DNA from: Oreohelix idahoensis | Taxonomy: Eukaryota > Mollusca > Gastropoda > Stylommatophora > Oreohelicidae | DNA length: 64,000 nucleotides | NCBI GenBank assembly: GCA_024509875.1 | Contig: JAMPIV010014153.1 | Coordinates: 124,001-188,000 of the forward strand | Direction of reading: 5' to 3' | Shown: piece after piece, positions 11,866 to 22,809 of the stretch | Position numbering within the stretch: the stretch's first letter is position 1 | How the letters are laid out: each line of letters begins with the position of its first letter | Notes under the pieces: generated by a model | Told to the model about the DNA's origin: nothing | The model's database searches: none | The model's input: only the letters and a program-made list of their open reading frames with translations | Translations under genes and position numbers: made by a program

Positions 11866-12839
11866 GAGCCCCAGTTCCTCAAAGAATGATTAAATTTCCT
11901 AATGGGGAACGCCCGCTTAGATAGTGCTAATTTTATGTGTCAAAATTCACGTCAGGTAGTGCATGTAGAAATATATAGATTGCGATCGAAATGTTCACCA
12001 TGGGCAGCACACAATAGTCCGATTTTTAAGGAAATGTCTGGTGGGTACACTGTTAGAAAACTAACAAGGATAAGCAAAGGATATCCTATCTGTGGGTTTT
12101 TTTTTCTTTGTTTCTCTCTGGGGTTTAGTGCCGGTTATGAACCCAAGTATTCTTTTTTTTCTGGATAAATCCACTCGAGAAAAGAAAAACCACGATAGTC
12201 AGTATTCTGGAACAAATGTTATATAGATATTTGGCCGCCACAAGCGGATCAGATGTGCTGTAAACAATCTGGGTAATTTCTTGTCCAGTTTATGATCTTA
12301 TTCTTAAAGTTTATGGAACTCTCTCTCTGGAAGAAAGCAAGAGGACCGCACAGGTCAAAATCTGAGACCCGATAATGTTTTAAGAATGTTTCTGGAGCTA
12401 TTCAAACCGCTAGATCGCAAGGGTTGTGATCGCCGCCATGCAGGAAACTGACACTCTCCACGAATCTAAGAAATTCTAACTATATAAAACTCCAGGAGTT
12501 CGCGCTAGCAGATATCAACAATTCCTGCGGCAGACTGATAATGAGTTTTAGGAGACTGCACATATATACTGAACCGGCCCAATCTCGCCCATGTCTGGCA
12601 AAGTCCATTCTATTATCAGGTGTTAATCAGAGGTTTCAGATCTCGGCTCTGACGTCGTAACGTGATCGCCGGTGGCCCGCCTCTCTGAGGGAATATCAGT
12701 AAGAGATACCGAAATAGTTTTATTTTAATAGCCCGAGAGAGAAGACAACAAAGGGCGAATGTCGTGGCTGCTAGCACGATAACTTATTGCATACCAACCA
12801 GCAAGCGTGGGAATTCCACTCGAGTTATTTAGTTGTGAG
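11866..12839. other. No recognisable feature
   Basis: Spacer between LTR elements 1 and 2, starting with the element-1 target duplication. The open frame at 11902-12168 has no recognisable motif. Confidence 0.4.
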
Positions 12840-13065
12840 GGATTAAAGAGAGGCTCGATTTTCATACGTCACACTAACGTTCGCCCATTTAACGTAATGT
12901 TGGTCGGAACATGTTTCTTATGGCTAATCACCAATATCTTGCTTTTTTCTATATTAATTTCTATCCCATACGTTCTTGTTACTTTCTCCGGTCTAGAGGT
13001 AAGATCTGTAGTAAAATCTGCGAGAATAATCGCTCATTTCAGTAGGATTTTAGTCATAAAATGAT
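12840..13065 (-). mobile_element. Short LINE reverse-transcriptase remnant
   Basis: The minus-strand translation contains YGIEINIEKSKILVIS followed by a stretch ending NITLNGRTLV. This is the block just after the YADD-type motif in non-LTR reverse transcriptases. Stops lie on both sides. Family unassigned; closest in feel to LINE-C/D. Confidence 0.6.
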
Positions 13066-13341
13066 AATAAATAAACCCGCCCTGTTGTGTCTGACGGTGA
13101 TGCTCGCACACGCCAGCAACGCTGCCTTTTGTGCAGTGCTAAAGCCTATAGAACGATCCCACGGTAAAAATCTAACACGAGTTTTAGTTTCGGTTTCGAA
13201 AACGTACTACCAGCATTTAACATTTTTCCAGATCTGCTGCATACATTCTGCAGCCTAGCCTTATAATTAACGATTTTGCGGAAGTGTGCCGCAAAATAAC
13301 TATCTGAATTAACGTAAAATTTTGACTTTAACGCTGGTAAT

Positions 13342-15765
13342 TGTCGTAAATTTATTTTGAGAGAAAAGAGTCGTAGAAATAGTGGTCCGGTTTAGAGTGG
13401 AAAATGATGATGGAAAGCTCAGTGATAGAAAATGTAGAGATTTAATAGTTACTTCACAGCGTGCTGGAGGAGAGTAAAGACAGACTTATTTACGACAAAT
13501 CGTGTCTCTCAATCTTCTCTTTCACTCTCCTGGTCAAACAATTATTTGCCAGTTTTCCAGACTCGCATCTGCGCGCACACCGTTTCGGTGTTTTCAAACA
13601 CACACACGACGTTGATACAAACTATATTAAACGAATAGGGGAAAAGTTGGGCTTTGGGTATATCCAACACACAGAACTAAATGAGTTTATGTGATTTTAT
13701 TCACTTTAAACATCAATCACTAAAAATATCAGATATTACATAAATTATCATAAGTACACAAATGCAAATAACAAATTTGGGAGGGGGTGAAGAAGATTGG
13801 TATCGACTAAGCCCTTCCCGCTCATTAGACAAAGACAAACCCAGTCCAGAGATAGATAATATCAGGAACACGGGTACGTTAACCTAACAGTAAAGTTAAT
13901 TACTCTGAAAGAGGTGTTACCAAGTTAGGTATAAGTGATAGAAAAAAAACCTGTTCTTCCCAGCTGTTCTTCCCTTTACTAAGCAAATGGAAAGGAGGTG
14001 GTTTTAAACAGAGTTAACAAATTATCAACTATCCCACTTAAAGGAACAATGTAGGGTATACAGAAAGATATATGTTACCAGGTAAGCAAGTTAACAAAAT
14101 TGTCACACAAAAGAATTAATTTCCTGTCATTCATACACGCGCTAGCAAAGGCCTTCACTCATCTTGCTCTCACTTACCGATTGTGAAAAAATCTTGCACT
14201 CCATAGAATAACACAACATCAGTTACACCTCAACTAAATGTATGAGTGTTTGTTCAAGTTCTAGCCCCAGATTATCGGGTAGGCGGTCAGCACATAAAAG
14301 GATCCCGTAATCGCTGGAAAATGAATCTGTAGTTGTGTCTCTTTTCTTAATAACAGTTTCTATGGGAGGGCACGGTCTCTGATACCGGGGTGAGGATGGT
14401 GTGGTCTATTTGACTATGCCGCGGATAATAATATTCTTACGCGTGCTGGTACACTTTATCCGTGAGGTATGGTTTAAGTCCAGTGAGAAAACTAGTCACA
14501 TCACTGTTCAGGAAATTATGAATTATCTCTCTGTGTCAGTAAACTAACAAAGCTCGGGCCAGTGTTCTTCTTCCCGTTACGACTTAAGTTGTTTGATGGT
14601 GCGTTAAATTTGTCTTTGGGTGTGCTTTCTTTGCTATAAGTTAGATAGCGGAATTCCAAACATAGAATCGCCTCAAAGATTAAAAATTTACACAGTCTCA
14701 ACAAGTTCTGCGTCAGGGGAACTCTACACACTGTTTATGCTTTGCTTTGCTTAGATTGATTTCTTTATTGCTTTCTTAATGCTGGGATCGCACAGGTTAC
14801 GATCACTCTGTATGAAAGAAAAAAAAGACATGTAATATACCGAAAACAAATAACCTTCTAAAGCGCGATGAATTTCCCGTTAAGCCTATAATACACTCGA
14901 GTATTTAATTATGTATTTAATAAACACTGCGCGAATTCTAGTGGTTAAAAACCCACATCTATAAAACTAGGACTTAACTGAATTTATTAATTATAAATTC
15001 CTTCGCGACTTTAAAAGTTAATTTAAGCATCTATTATCTTTTGAAATAATATAATAGATAGATCATTATATTTAAAACTGGAACTCTTGAGATGGTTTAA
15101 TTAAATAGATTTAAATTAACACAAAATCCCTTGAAATAGAATGACTAGACCACTGATCACTTTACACAATATATATTTTACCGCTTTGCACAGAATTAGA
15201 AATCACTGCAAATATATATAAAATCCAGGGGAAAATCTATAACAAGATTTCAATAAAGCTAGTGCTTCTGTAAAGGTCTGGCCAGCGAGTGATAACGTGT
15301 CTAGTTCTACATGGTCTATTTAGCTAAAATGAAATGTAAGTTGAGTGGGACATGATAAACTTGACAACTTATTTGATCTCACGAACTTTTGGGGATCTGA
15401 CCGCCAAATCAAGAGAAAAAGCCGCCCCCTGGTCTTCGTATCCGCTCGCTGCTGCCCGTTTCGCTTTCCCCCGTTCGCTCGGTTCCTCGATTGACACCGA
15501 GACGCGAAATTAGCGGCAAGCAACTGCGTCTCGTATCAGGGAAAACTACTGTCTTTGATAGCGCCGATAGTCTCCCCTAAGATCCCTCGGTCTGTCTCTT
15601 TGATCTCGTCGCTGTATCCTACATGAGTCCCGGTGGAATGCGTTCTGGCAAACGAAAAGTTACAACAAATGTTCAGGGGTTCTAATGTTATGAAAAGCTA
15701 AGGGTCCCTTTAAATCATCCATCATATCAGGGAAAATTCACTAGTCAAACTAGACGTACGTCACA
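13342..15765 (-). repeat. Element 2 left LTR (3' LTR)
   Basis: 2424 bp, from TGTCGTAAA to CGTCACA. Intact, in contrast with its partner. The pol stop codon lies 21 bases inside it. Open frames of 71 and 67 codons inside are duplicated in the other LTR but show no motif. Confidence 0.92.
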
Positions 15766-18700
15766 ATCGTCCCCACTTTTAGACATGAAACCATTTTTCA
15801 TGTTTTCATTTTTGACAATGGAGGTGACCTGATTGGTGATTTTAGGATGAGTGGTATCTTCAGTTTGCTCTTCTTCCTCTGTAGACCAGTTTCTACTCAG
15901 AAAATCAGCCCCGACATTCTGTCTTCCCGGAATATATTCCACTTTGAAAGAATAGACGCTTAGAAGGAGGGCCCAACGCATGATCCTAGCGTTAAATTCT
16001 TTATTGGCACCAAGAAATGCTAACGGAGCGTGGTCTGTTTGCACCGTGAACGATGTACCATAAAGAAACTCATGATGGCGTCTGATACCGTCAATCAGAG
16101 CAAGACATTCCCTTTCAACTACGCTGTAGTTCCGTTCCGCTTTATTTAATTTCCGACTGCCATAGGCAACTGGAAATAGCATGTTCAGGTCACTGTCATC
16201 GGCTTGAAGCAGTGTTGACCCGATGCCCTGACCTGACGCGTCGACTCTCAGTACAAAAGGTTTCTTGAGGTCAGGCAACCTCAAAATGGGGTATGCAGAC
16301 AACTGTCCTTTCAAAGTGCTATACGCGTGTTCGCACTTTTGATCCCATATGACCTTATCAGGACAACCTTTCTTTGTGAGGTCAGTCAGAGGTGCCGTCA
16401 GTCCGTTGAAGTTCTGGATGTACTTCTGATAGTATGCACATAGCGATATGAAGGAACGTACGTCTTTCTTCGTTCGGGGTCTTTTTGCTGCCACTATTTT
16501 CTCCACGTTCTTCTTAATAGGCCAACTGCATCCGTGAGAAATAGTGTGCCCCAGGAAGTCTAACTGTTCAAACCCGATGAGACATTTGCTAGGTCTGGCT
16601 GTGAGACCCGTTTCCTGTAGTCTCCTGAGGAGCATAGCAACCGTAGCAATATGTTCTTCATAGGTTTCCGATGCAATTAAGATGTCATCCATGAAATTAT
16701 GGATATGGGGACTTTGCAAAGGTTGTAGAAGCTTCCTCATCATCCTGGTGAACACTCCTGGTGCGTTATGCAAACCGAACGGCATCACGTTAAATGTGTA
16801 ATGTCCTTCACTAGTGCTGAAAGCTAACAAAGGTTTAATTTCCTCCTTGACTGGTATTTGATAATAACCTTTACTGAGGTCAATCTTGGAGAAGATCTTT
16901 GCTTTGCTGAGCTTGGTGAACAACTCAGAAACAGTTTGGAGAGGTTCGGGCTGGAATTCCGTTACAGCGTTTAGCAACCTGTAATCAATGCACAGCCGAA
17001 CTTCCTTATTGGGCTTCTGCAACAGCACTACGCTCGAGCTGTAAGGAGATGTAGACTCACTGATAATTCCTGCCTGACGCAGCTTGTCTATTTCTCCGCG
17101 AAGTGCATCAGCTTTAGCGTACGGGATGGGGTAAACTCTGGTTTGAACAGGGGTCTCGTTTGTTAATTTCATATCAAATTCAATGAGATTTGTTCGACCA
17201 GGTACATCCGTTAAGACTGCACTGTACTGTTTTAGTAGAGCCCTAGTTTCTGTTTGTTGTTCTGGTGAGAGATTGTCGCCGAACTTGACATCTTTAAAGG
17301 ATTCTGTGGGTTGCAGTGGATACTCCATGCAACCATCATCATCTTCCTCGTCTTCCGTTGCTATGGCGACAGCCAGGAGATGCTCGGAGGATGGCACCGG
17401 TCTTTCCAAATATTTCTTTAGCAGATTTATGTGGAAGACCTTCTCCTTTCCTTTGATGGAGATCTTGTAGTTGGTACGTGAGATCTTTTTAAGGACGGTA
17501 AACGGTCCTTGCCATCCGATGCGAAGTTTATTGCTTCCGGTTGGAAGTAGCAATAGGACTTTCTCCCCTGGTTGTAGTTCTCTCTCTTTTGCAGCTTTGT
17601 TGTATCTTTTAGTAATTTTAGCGCGGGCTTTCTTAAGGTTGGTAGTAGCTAGATCCCATCCTAGCTTTAGCCTTTCCTTAAGCTCAGATACATACTTGCT
17701 TGCAGAGACGACTGTCTCGTCAGCCTTCTGGTCTGTCAGGGACCGAAGTAAGGCTTCTAGTGGCCCCTTAATAGGTCTGCCAAATAAAAGTGTAGCTGGC
17801 GCAAAACCCGTAGACGCTTGGGGTACCTCTCGGTAGGCGAATAAGGCAGCCGATATATATTGGTCCCAGTCTTCCGGTTTCTCCTGACCCAGCTTACGTA
17901 ACATCATGGTGAGGGTACCGTTAAAACGTTCCACGAGCCCATTTCCGGCCGGATGGTAGGGACTTGTGTGGATATGTTTGGCCCTCAAGATCTTAAAGAT
18001 CTCCTCCATTAACAGGCTACGGAATTGGGATCCATTGTCCGTCAAAACTTGTTGAGGGAATCCCAACCGTGTAAAAATTTGCACAAGGGCTTCTGCGACA
18101 TGCTTGGAATTAGTGCATGGTAGCGGTACGGCTTCGGCCCACATAGTGCAAGTGTCAACTAAGGTCAGGATGAACCTGTTCCTTCTTTTGGTCTTTTCCA
18201 GAGGACCAATAATGTCGACAGCAACCCGTTCAAATGGAGTCCCTACTATTGGCATTTGCCCCATAGGTACTGGGGGTGTCAAGTGCTTGGGTGCTACCCG
18301 TTGGCACTGGGCGCAGGATTTCACATACCTGACAATGTCAGAGTTCATTCCTGGCCACCAATAGTGGTTTTTTATTCGCTGAATAGTGGCGTTTTGTCCC
18401 ATATGTCCGCTAAAGGGAAGAGAGTGCCCCATTTCTAAGATCTGGTTTCTGTACTGCGTCGGTACTAGGAGCTGGTTATTCCCCGTGTCCGGGTTGCCCG
18501 TTCTACGATACAATACACCATCCTTAGAAAAGATGTCTCCGTTGTGTCTGGGGTCCTTAGCCATGGGCAGTTTTTTAAAGCAGGGCGCCAGAGTAGGGTC
18601 CTTTTGTTGCGCCTCCTTCAGTTCATTCGGCAACAAGTTTGGCGCAGGCTCCCTCTCCTTCTTGGCTTGCCCTCTTGTGGTTACCGCTGCCACAATCGGC

Positions 18701-19056
18701 TCCTTAGGTCTCCCAATGAACACATATCTACATCCCAGGATAACTGGGTAGATCGGATCATCCATTATGGCCGCTTTAATAACTCCTCTGACAAAGTCAG
18801 AGTGTATTTCTACCAGTGCGATAGGAAGCGTCCTGGGTGCATCACTCCTGAAAACTCCACTAAGTTTGACGGTTTCCTCTGTCTCCTGACCGGGTTTGAC
18901 TAGGTGCCTAGCGACAATACAATCAAAACTTAATCCAGTGTCAAAAAGACAAGTAGTAGAGGTACCGTTCAAAATTACAGTTCCTCGAGTTGAGGGTCGG
19001 TCCCCCTCAGGTTGAGAATCACTGACATTGACTCTACCTTTCGAGGCTGTATGCAA
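15745..19056 (-). CDS. pol: Pol polyprotein: protease-integrase-RT-RNase H (element 2)
   Basis: An uninterrupted frame of 1103 residues as bounded here. The first codon is TTG and the frame is open further upstream, so translation probably enters from gag by a -1 shift. In order: aspartic protease (DTG at 39-41); integrase zinc domain (H211, H218, C248, C251); integrase core with D281, D340 and E376 (D-35-E spacing); GPY/F-like tail near 514-550; reverse transcriptase about 600-840 with VMPFGL and the catalytic FMDD at 788-791; RNase H about 930-1060 with D939 and D1008. The last codons run through the polypurine tract into the 3' LTR. All key catalytic residues are visible, so the enzyme set may be functional. 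The role is reverse transcription and integration of the element. Confidence 0.94.
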   Translation of the reverse strand: MHTASKGRVNVSDSQPEGDRPSTRGTVILNGTSTTCLFDTGLSFDCIVARHLVKPGQETEETVKLSGVFRSDAPRTLPIALVEIHSDFVRGVIKAAIMDDPIYPVILGCRYVFIGRPKEPIVAAVTTRGQAKKEREPAPNLLPNELKEAQQKDPTLAPCFKKLPMAKDPRHNGDIFSKDGVLYRRTGNPDTGNNQLLVPTQYRNQILEMGHSLPFSGHMGQNATIQRIKNHYWWPGMNSDIVRYVKSCAQCQRVAPKHLTPPVPMGQMPIVGTPFERVAVDIIGPLEKTKRRNRFILTLVDTCTMWAEAVPLPCTNSKHVAEALVQIFTRLGFPQQVLTDNGSQFRSLLMEEIFKILRAKHIHTSPYHPAGNGLVERFNGTLTMMLRKLGQEKPEDWDQYISAALFAYREVPQASTGFAPATLLFGRPIKGPLEALLRSLTDQKADETVVSASKYVSELKERLKLGWDLATTNLKKARAKITKRYNKAAKERELQPGEKVLLLLPTGSNKLRIGWQGPFTVLKKISRTNYKISIKGKEKVFHINLLKKYLERPVPSSEHLLAVAIATEDEEDDDGCMEYPLQPTESFKDVKFGDNLSPEQQTETRALLKQYSAVLTDVPGRTNLIEFDMKLTNETPVQTRVYPIPYAKADALRGEIDKLRQAGIISESTSPYSSSVVLLQKPNKEVRLCIDYRLLNAVTEFQPEPLQTVSELFTKLSKAKIFSKIDLSKGYYQIPVKEEIKPLLAFSTSEGHYTFNVMPFGLHNAPGVFTRMMRKLLQPLQSPHIHNFMDDILIASETYEEHIATVAMLLRRLQETGLTARPSKCLIGFEQLDFLGHTISHGCSWPIKKNVEKIVAAKRPRTKKDVRSFISLCAYYQKYIQNFNGLTAPLTDLTKKGCPDKVIWDQKCEHAYSTLKGQLSAYPILRLPDLKKPFVLRVDASGQGIGSTLLQADDSDLNMLFPVAYGSRKLNKAERNYSVVERECLALIDGIRRHHEFLYGTSFTVQTDHAPLAFLGANKEFNARIMRWALLLSVYSFKVEYIPGRQNVGADFLSRNWSTEEEEQTEDTTHPKITNQVTSIVKNENMKNGFMSKSGDDCDVRLV
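15766..15779 (-). promoter_or_regulatory. Polypurine tract inside pol (element 2)
   Basis: On the minus strand AAAAGTGGGGACGAT lies immediately before the LTR start TGTGACG. It fits the plus-strand primer site expected there. It is also read as codons of the pol C-terminus (KSGDD). Confidence 0.75.
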
Positions 19057-20291
19057 ACATCCAATGCGGTTTGCACCGGTTTGTTTGCCCTGATCAGACG
19101 TTCCTGGTGTAGGGGTCTTCCCTTTTCCTTGACCTTGGTGGCCGCGCTGCCACGTAGGCTTGTTGGGTTGATCAGAATTTTTGTTGGGGGGTATCGGGTT
19201 TTGTAGAATTTCGATTTTTCCTGGGGAGGTTTCTGGGTATTGTTATCTCGTTGGTTATAATGTTGAGAGGAAGTGGAAGAATAGGATGCCTGCTCTAGAT
19301 TCTGTTTTCGAGATGGCTCATCGGTGGGTTTACGTTTAGTGCTGGGAAGTTCGGCCATTGCATTGCTATAGCGTTCGGCTTTATTGAGTATGTCTTCAAG
19401 CCTGACTGCCCCCTGTTCAGCCAAAAATCTACGTGTTTCATTCGACAAAGTGGATTTTATCTGCTCCACAAGAACAAGTTCGAGGAGTCCCTCATATGAA
19501 AGAGGTAGGTCAGATAATTCAATGCACTTTGTCAGATAACCCGTGAGACGTGAAGAGAACTGGGGAAATGTTTCCGTGCTCTCTTTTCGGCTGTTTCTGA
19601 ACAACTGCAGAAACTTTCGGGCAGTCATCTCAAACTGCTGTAGTAAGGCCTTTTTCAACATGTCGTAATCATGTTGATTCGGTCCCAGCTTTGTGTACAC
19701 GTCATAAGCATTGCCTTTCAGTGACGTTGAAAGTTTGAGCGCCCAGCGGGTACTCTCTAACCCATAAAGATTCGCGAGTCTCTCGAATTTTTCTAGGTAG
19801 CTGTCAATTTTTTCGTTAGGGCTAGGAAAAGATTCTAAAGAAAACGACATAGCAGTTAATTGGGCAGATTGAGTACTGGAGAGGTCCATTGATTGAGACT
19901 GGGGCGAAGACGGCTCTCCGTTAGTCGAAGTAGAGGCGCCCCGACTCTCTAGAGCCTTAAGCGCCAGTTGATGCTGTCTTTCCTTGTCTCTCTCTCTCTC
20001 TCTGCGAGTTTCCATCTCTGCTTCAATTTTCTTCTGTTCCAAAAGACGTTCTTCCGCTTCTTTCTTATCTGCCCTCTCCTGGGCTTCTCTCCTCTCTGTT
20101 CTTTCTTTCTCTTCCTTCCTCTCAGCTTCTGCTCTCTGTTGCTCCGCCTTCCTCTCAGCTTCGGCTCTCTGTTGCTCCGCGTCATATATTTCCAATTCCT
20201 GGTTAATAAACGCGTTTGCAGCTTCTGCATCTAATCCTGCCTCTTTCGCTTCCAGCCTCAAGATGGCCCTCATCTTTATCCTCTCTGCCAT
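18975..20291 (-). CDS. gag: Gag with coiled coil and SCAN-like capsid region (element 2)
   Basis: 438 codons from an ATG at 20291 (MAERIKMRAILRLEA). Residues about 35-125 are a highly charged Glu/Arg/Lys coiled coil. Residues about 230-320 resemble the SCAN fold, with FLQLFRNSRK and later LLELVLVEQIKSTL and an LEDIL block. SCAN domains of vertebrate transcription factors are known to derive from a Gmr1-like Gag, which agrees with the pol order. I see no CCHC knuckle in either frame near the C-terminus. The frame overlaps pol, which lies in the -1 frame; a C6 run (TACCCCCCAAC on the coding strand, near 19190) is a possible slip site. The product would form the intracellular particle. The frame is intact. 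Confidence 0.88.
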   Translation of the reverse strand: MAERIKMRAILRLEAKEAGLDAEAANAFINQELEIYDAEQQRAEAERKAEQQRAEAERKEEKERTERREAQERADKKEAEERLLEQKKIEAEMETRRERERDKERQHQLALKALESRGASTSTNGEPSSPQSQSMDLSSTQSAQLTAMSFSLESFPSPNEKIDSYLEKFERLANLYGLESTRWALKLSTSLKGNAYDVYTKLGPNQHDYDMLKKALLQQFEMTARKFLQLFRNSRKESTETFPQFSSRLTGYLTKCIELSDLPLSYEGLLELVLVEQIKSTLSNETRRFLAEQGAVRLEDILNKAERYSNAMAELPSTKRKPTDEPSRKQNLEQASYSSTSSQHYNQRDNNTQKPPQEKSKFYKTRYPPTKILINPTSLRGSAATKVKEKGRPLHQERLIRANKPVQTALDVCIQPRKVESMSVILNLRGTDPQLEEL

Positions 20292-21082
20292 TGTTAAAGA
20301 ATAAGATGAAGTATGCCTAGAGAACTAGTAAGAAGAAACGCGAAAGGGAGGAACTCTGAACCGCTACGAGAAAAAAACAAAAAACACAAGTATAAATTTA
20401 CCTGTGTTACCTCCTACCTGTACTGTGCAAACTTATCGCTGCTATTATCTGGCAATTAAGGCTCTAAACGCAAGCGACTATGCCACTAAATGGTAAGTTA
20501 CACTGGAAAAGAATCTACTTTTACTAACAGTAGAGAAAAATTTATATTAAAACAATTTAAAAGGAAAAAAAAATTTTCCCCTAAATTTTAAATCTCTGAC
20601 AACAAACTCCGTCCCTAAAGTCAATTATTGAGATGAGACGTTGTTAACTTAATTTTTAAAAATCAGAACAATCCGTCTTTAGCTAAGCTCAACTCTTTTT
20701 GACTTCAAAAACCTTAGTGACTGTAAAACAATCACGCAATCCCAGCAACTTTTATAAAGAAAGAAATATAATTATCTCCGCCAGAGGATAATAAAATAGC
20801 AAATATATTTGTTTATCTGTACTTTCTACTGCTGTGGAGAGAAAACAACCTGTAAATATGCTGTGTGGACAACCCAAATACTTAAAGAACGTTTGTCTAG
20901 GGGTGTAATTATTTATTTATTTCCCTAATTCACAAAGACAAATCATTCACACTCTACCTAGTTAGACCCAAACTAAATCAGACTCAAAATATCTTTAACC
21001 CGGCTATGCGATTGCCTCAAATGTAGCTCAAGATCCCAGAACCAGCCCACAAATATGTGTGCATCAAATGTATCTCAAAATT
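20292..21082 (-). other. Element 2 untranslated leader
   Basis: About 0.8 kb between the primer binding site and the gag ATG, AT-rich and without a useful open frame. Its end nearest the LTR holds a duplicated primer-binding-like segment. Confidence 0.65.
21026..21051 (-). promoter_or_regulatory. Second, degenerate primer-binding-like copy (element 2)
   Basis: Plus strand GCTCAAGATCCCAGAACCAG continuing CCCACA resembles the 3' end of tRNA-Pro and also the true site about 50 bp away. Both are preceded by TCAAATGTA. This looks like a tandem duplication of the primer-site region, with this copy decayed. Confidence 0.5.
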
Positions 21083-21101
21083 ATCCCAGACGAGCCGGCC
21101 A
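21083..21101 (-). promoter_or_regulatory. Primer binding site, tRNA-Pro-like (element 2)
   Basis: On the minus strand TGGCCGGCTCGTCTGGGAT, five bases from the LTR. It matches the tRNA-Pro site of element 1 over GGCTCGTC-GGGAT with one change there, and differs at the CC near its start. Priming by tRNA-Pro or a variant is inferred. Confidence 0.7.
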
Positions 21102-22697
21102 AATATTGTCGTAAATTTATTTTGAGAGAAAAGAGTCGTAGAAATAGTGGTCCGGTTTAGAGTGGAAAATGATGATGGAAAGCTCAGTGATAGAAAATGT
21201 AGAGATTTAATAGTTACTTCACAGCGTGCTGGAGGAGAGTAAAGACAGACTTATTTACGACAAATCGTGTCTCTCAATCTTCTCTTTCACTCTCCTGGTC
21301 AAACAATTATTTGCCAGTTTTCCAGACTCGCATCTGCGCGCACACCGATTTTGGTGTTTTCAAACACACACACGACGTTGATACAAACTATATTAAACGA
21401 ATAGGGGAAAAGTTGGGCTTTGGGTATATCCAACACACAGAACTAAATGAGTTTATGTGATTTTATTCACTTTAAACATCAATCACTAAAAATATCAGAT
21501 ATTACATAAATTATCATAAGTACACAAATGCAAATAACAAGTTTGGGAGGGGGTGAAGAAGATTGGTATCGACTAAGCCCTTCCCGCTCATTAGACAAAG
21601 ACAAACCCAGTCCAGAGATAGATAATATCAGGAACACGGGTACGTTAACCTAACAGTAAAGTTAATTACTCTGAAAGAGGTGTTACCAAGTTAGGTATAA
21701 GTGATAGAAAAAAAAACCTGTTCTTCCCAGCTGTTCTTCCCTTTACTAAGCAAATGGAAAGGAGGTGGTTTTAAACAGAGTTAACAAATTATCAACTATC
21801 CCACTTAAAGGAACAATGTAGGGTATACAGAAAAGATATATGTTACCAGGTAAGCAAGTTAACAAAATGGTCACACAAAAGAATTAATTTCCTGTCATTC
21901 ATACACGCGCTAGCAAAGGCCTTCACTCATCTTGCTCTCACTTACCGATTGTGAAAAAATCTTGCACTCCATAGAATAACACAACATCAGTTACACCTCA
22001 ACTAAATGTGTGAGTGTTTGTTCAAGTTCTAGCCCCAGATTATCGGGTAGGCGGTCAGCACATAAAAGGATCCCGTAATCGCTGGAAAATGAATCTGTAG
22101 TTGTGTCTCTTTTCTTAATAACAGTTTCTATGGGAGGGCACGGTCTCTGATACCGGGGTGAGGATGGTGTGGTCTATTTGACTATGCCGCGGATAATAAT
22201 ATTCTTACGCGTGCTGGTACACTTTATCCGTGAGGTATGGTTTAAGTCCAGTGAGAAAACTAGTCACATCACTGTTCAGGAAATTATGAATTATCTCTCT
22301 GTGTCAGTAAACTAACAAAGCTCGGGCCAGTGTTCTTCTTCCCGTTACGACTTAAGTTGTTTGATGGTGCGTTAAATTTGTCTTTGGGTGTGCTTTCTTT
22401 GCTATAAGTTAGATAGCGGAATTCCAAACATAGAATCGCCTCAAAGATTAAAAATTTACACAGTCTCAACAAGTTCTGCGTCAGGGGAACTCTACACACT
22501 GTTTATGCTTTGCTTTGCTTAGATTGATTTCTTTATTGCTTTCTTAATGCTGGGATCGCACAGGTTACGATCACTCTGTATGAAAGAAAAAAAAGACATG
22601 TAATATACCGAAAACAAATAACCTTCTAAAGCGCGATGAATTTCCCGTTAAGCCTATAATACACTCTAGTATTTAATTATGTATTTAATAAACACTG

Positions 22698-22792
22698 CGC
22701 AAATTCTAGTGGTTAAAAACCCACATCTATAAAACTAGGACTTAACTGAATTTATTAATTATAAATTCCTTCGCGACTTCAAAAGTTAATTT
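22698..22792. repeat. Left copy of 95-bp LINE target duplication
   Basis: Matches 26023-26117 except two bases (A at 22701 and C at 22780, against G and T there). The uninterrupted LTR at about 14933 has this sequence once, and agrees with the right-hand copy at both differing bases. Confidence 0.9.
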
Positions 22793-22809
22793 TTCATTTC
22801 ATTTTCATT

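Noticed and set aside
12807..13064. Plus-strand 85-codon frame with hydrophobic stretches, possible membrane protein
   Set aside because: The opposite strand carries a recognisable LINE RT block, so the hydrophobicity is a shadow of it.
17183..18903. Several plus-strand open frames of 86-121 codons
   Set aside because: Antisense shadows of the element 2 pol frame, which carries clear enzyme motifs.
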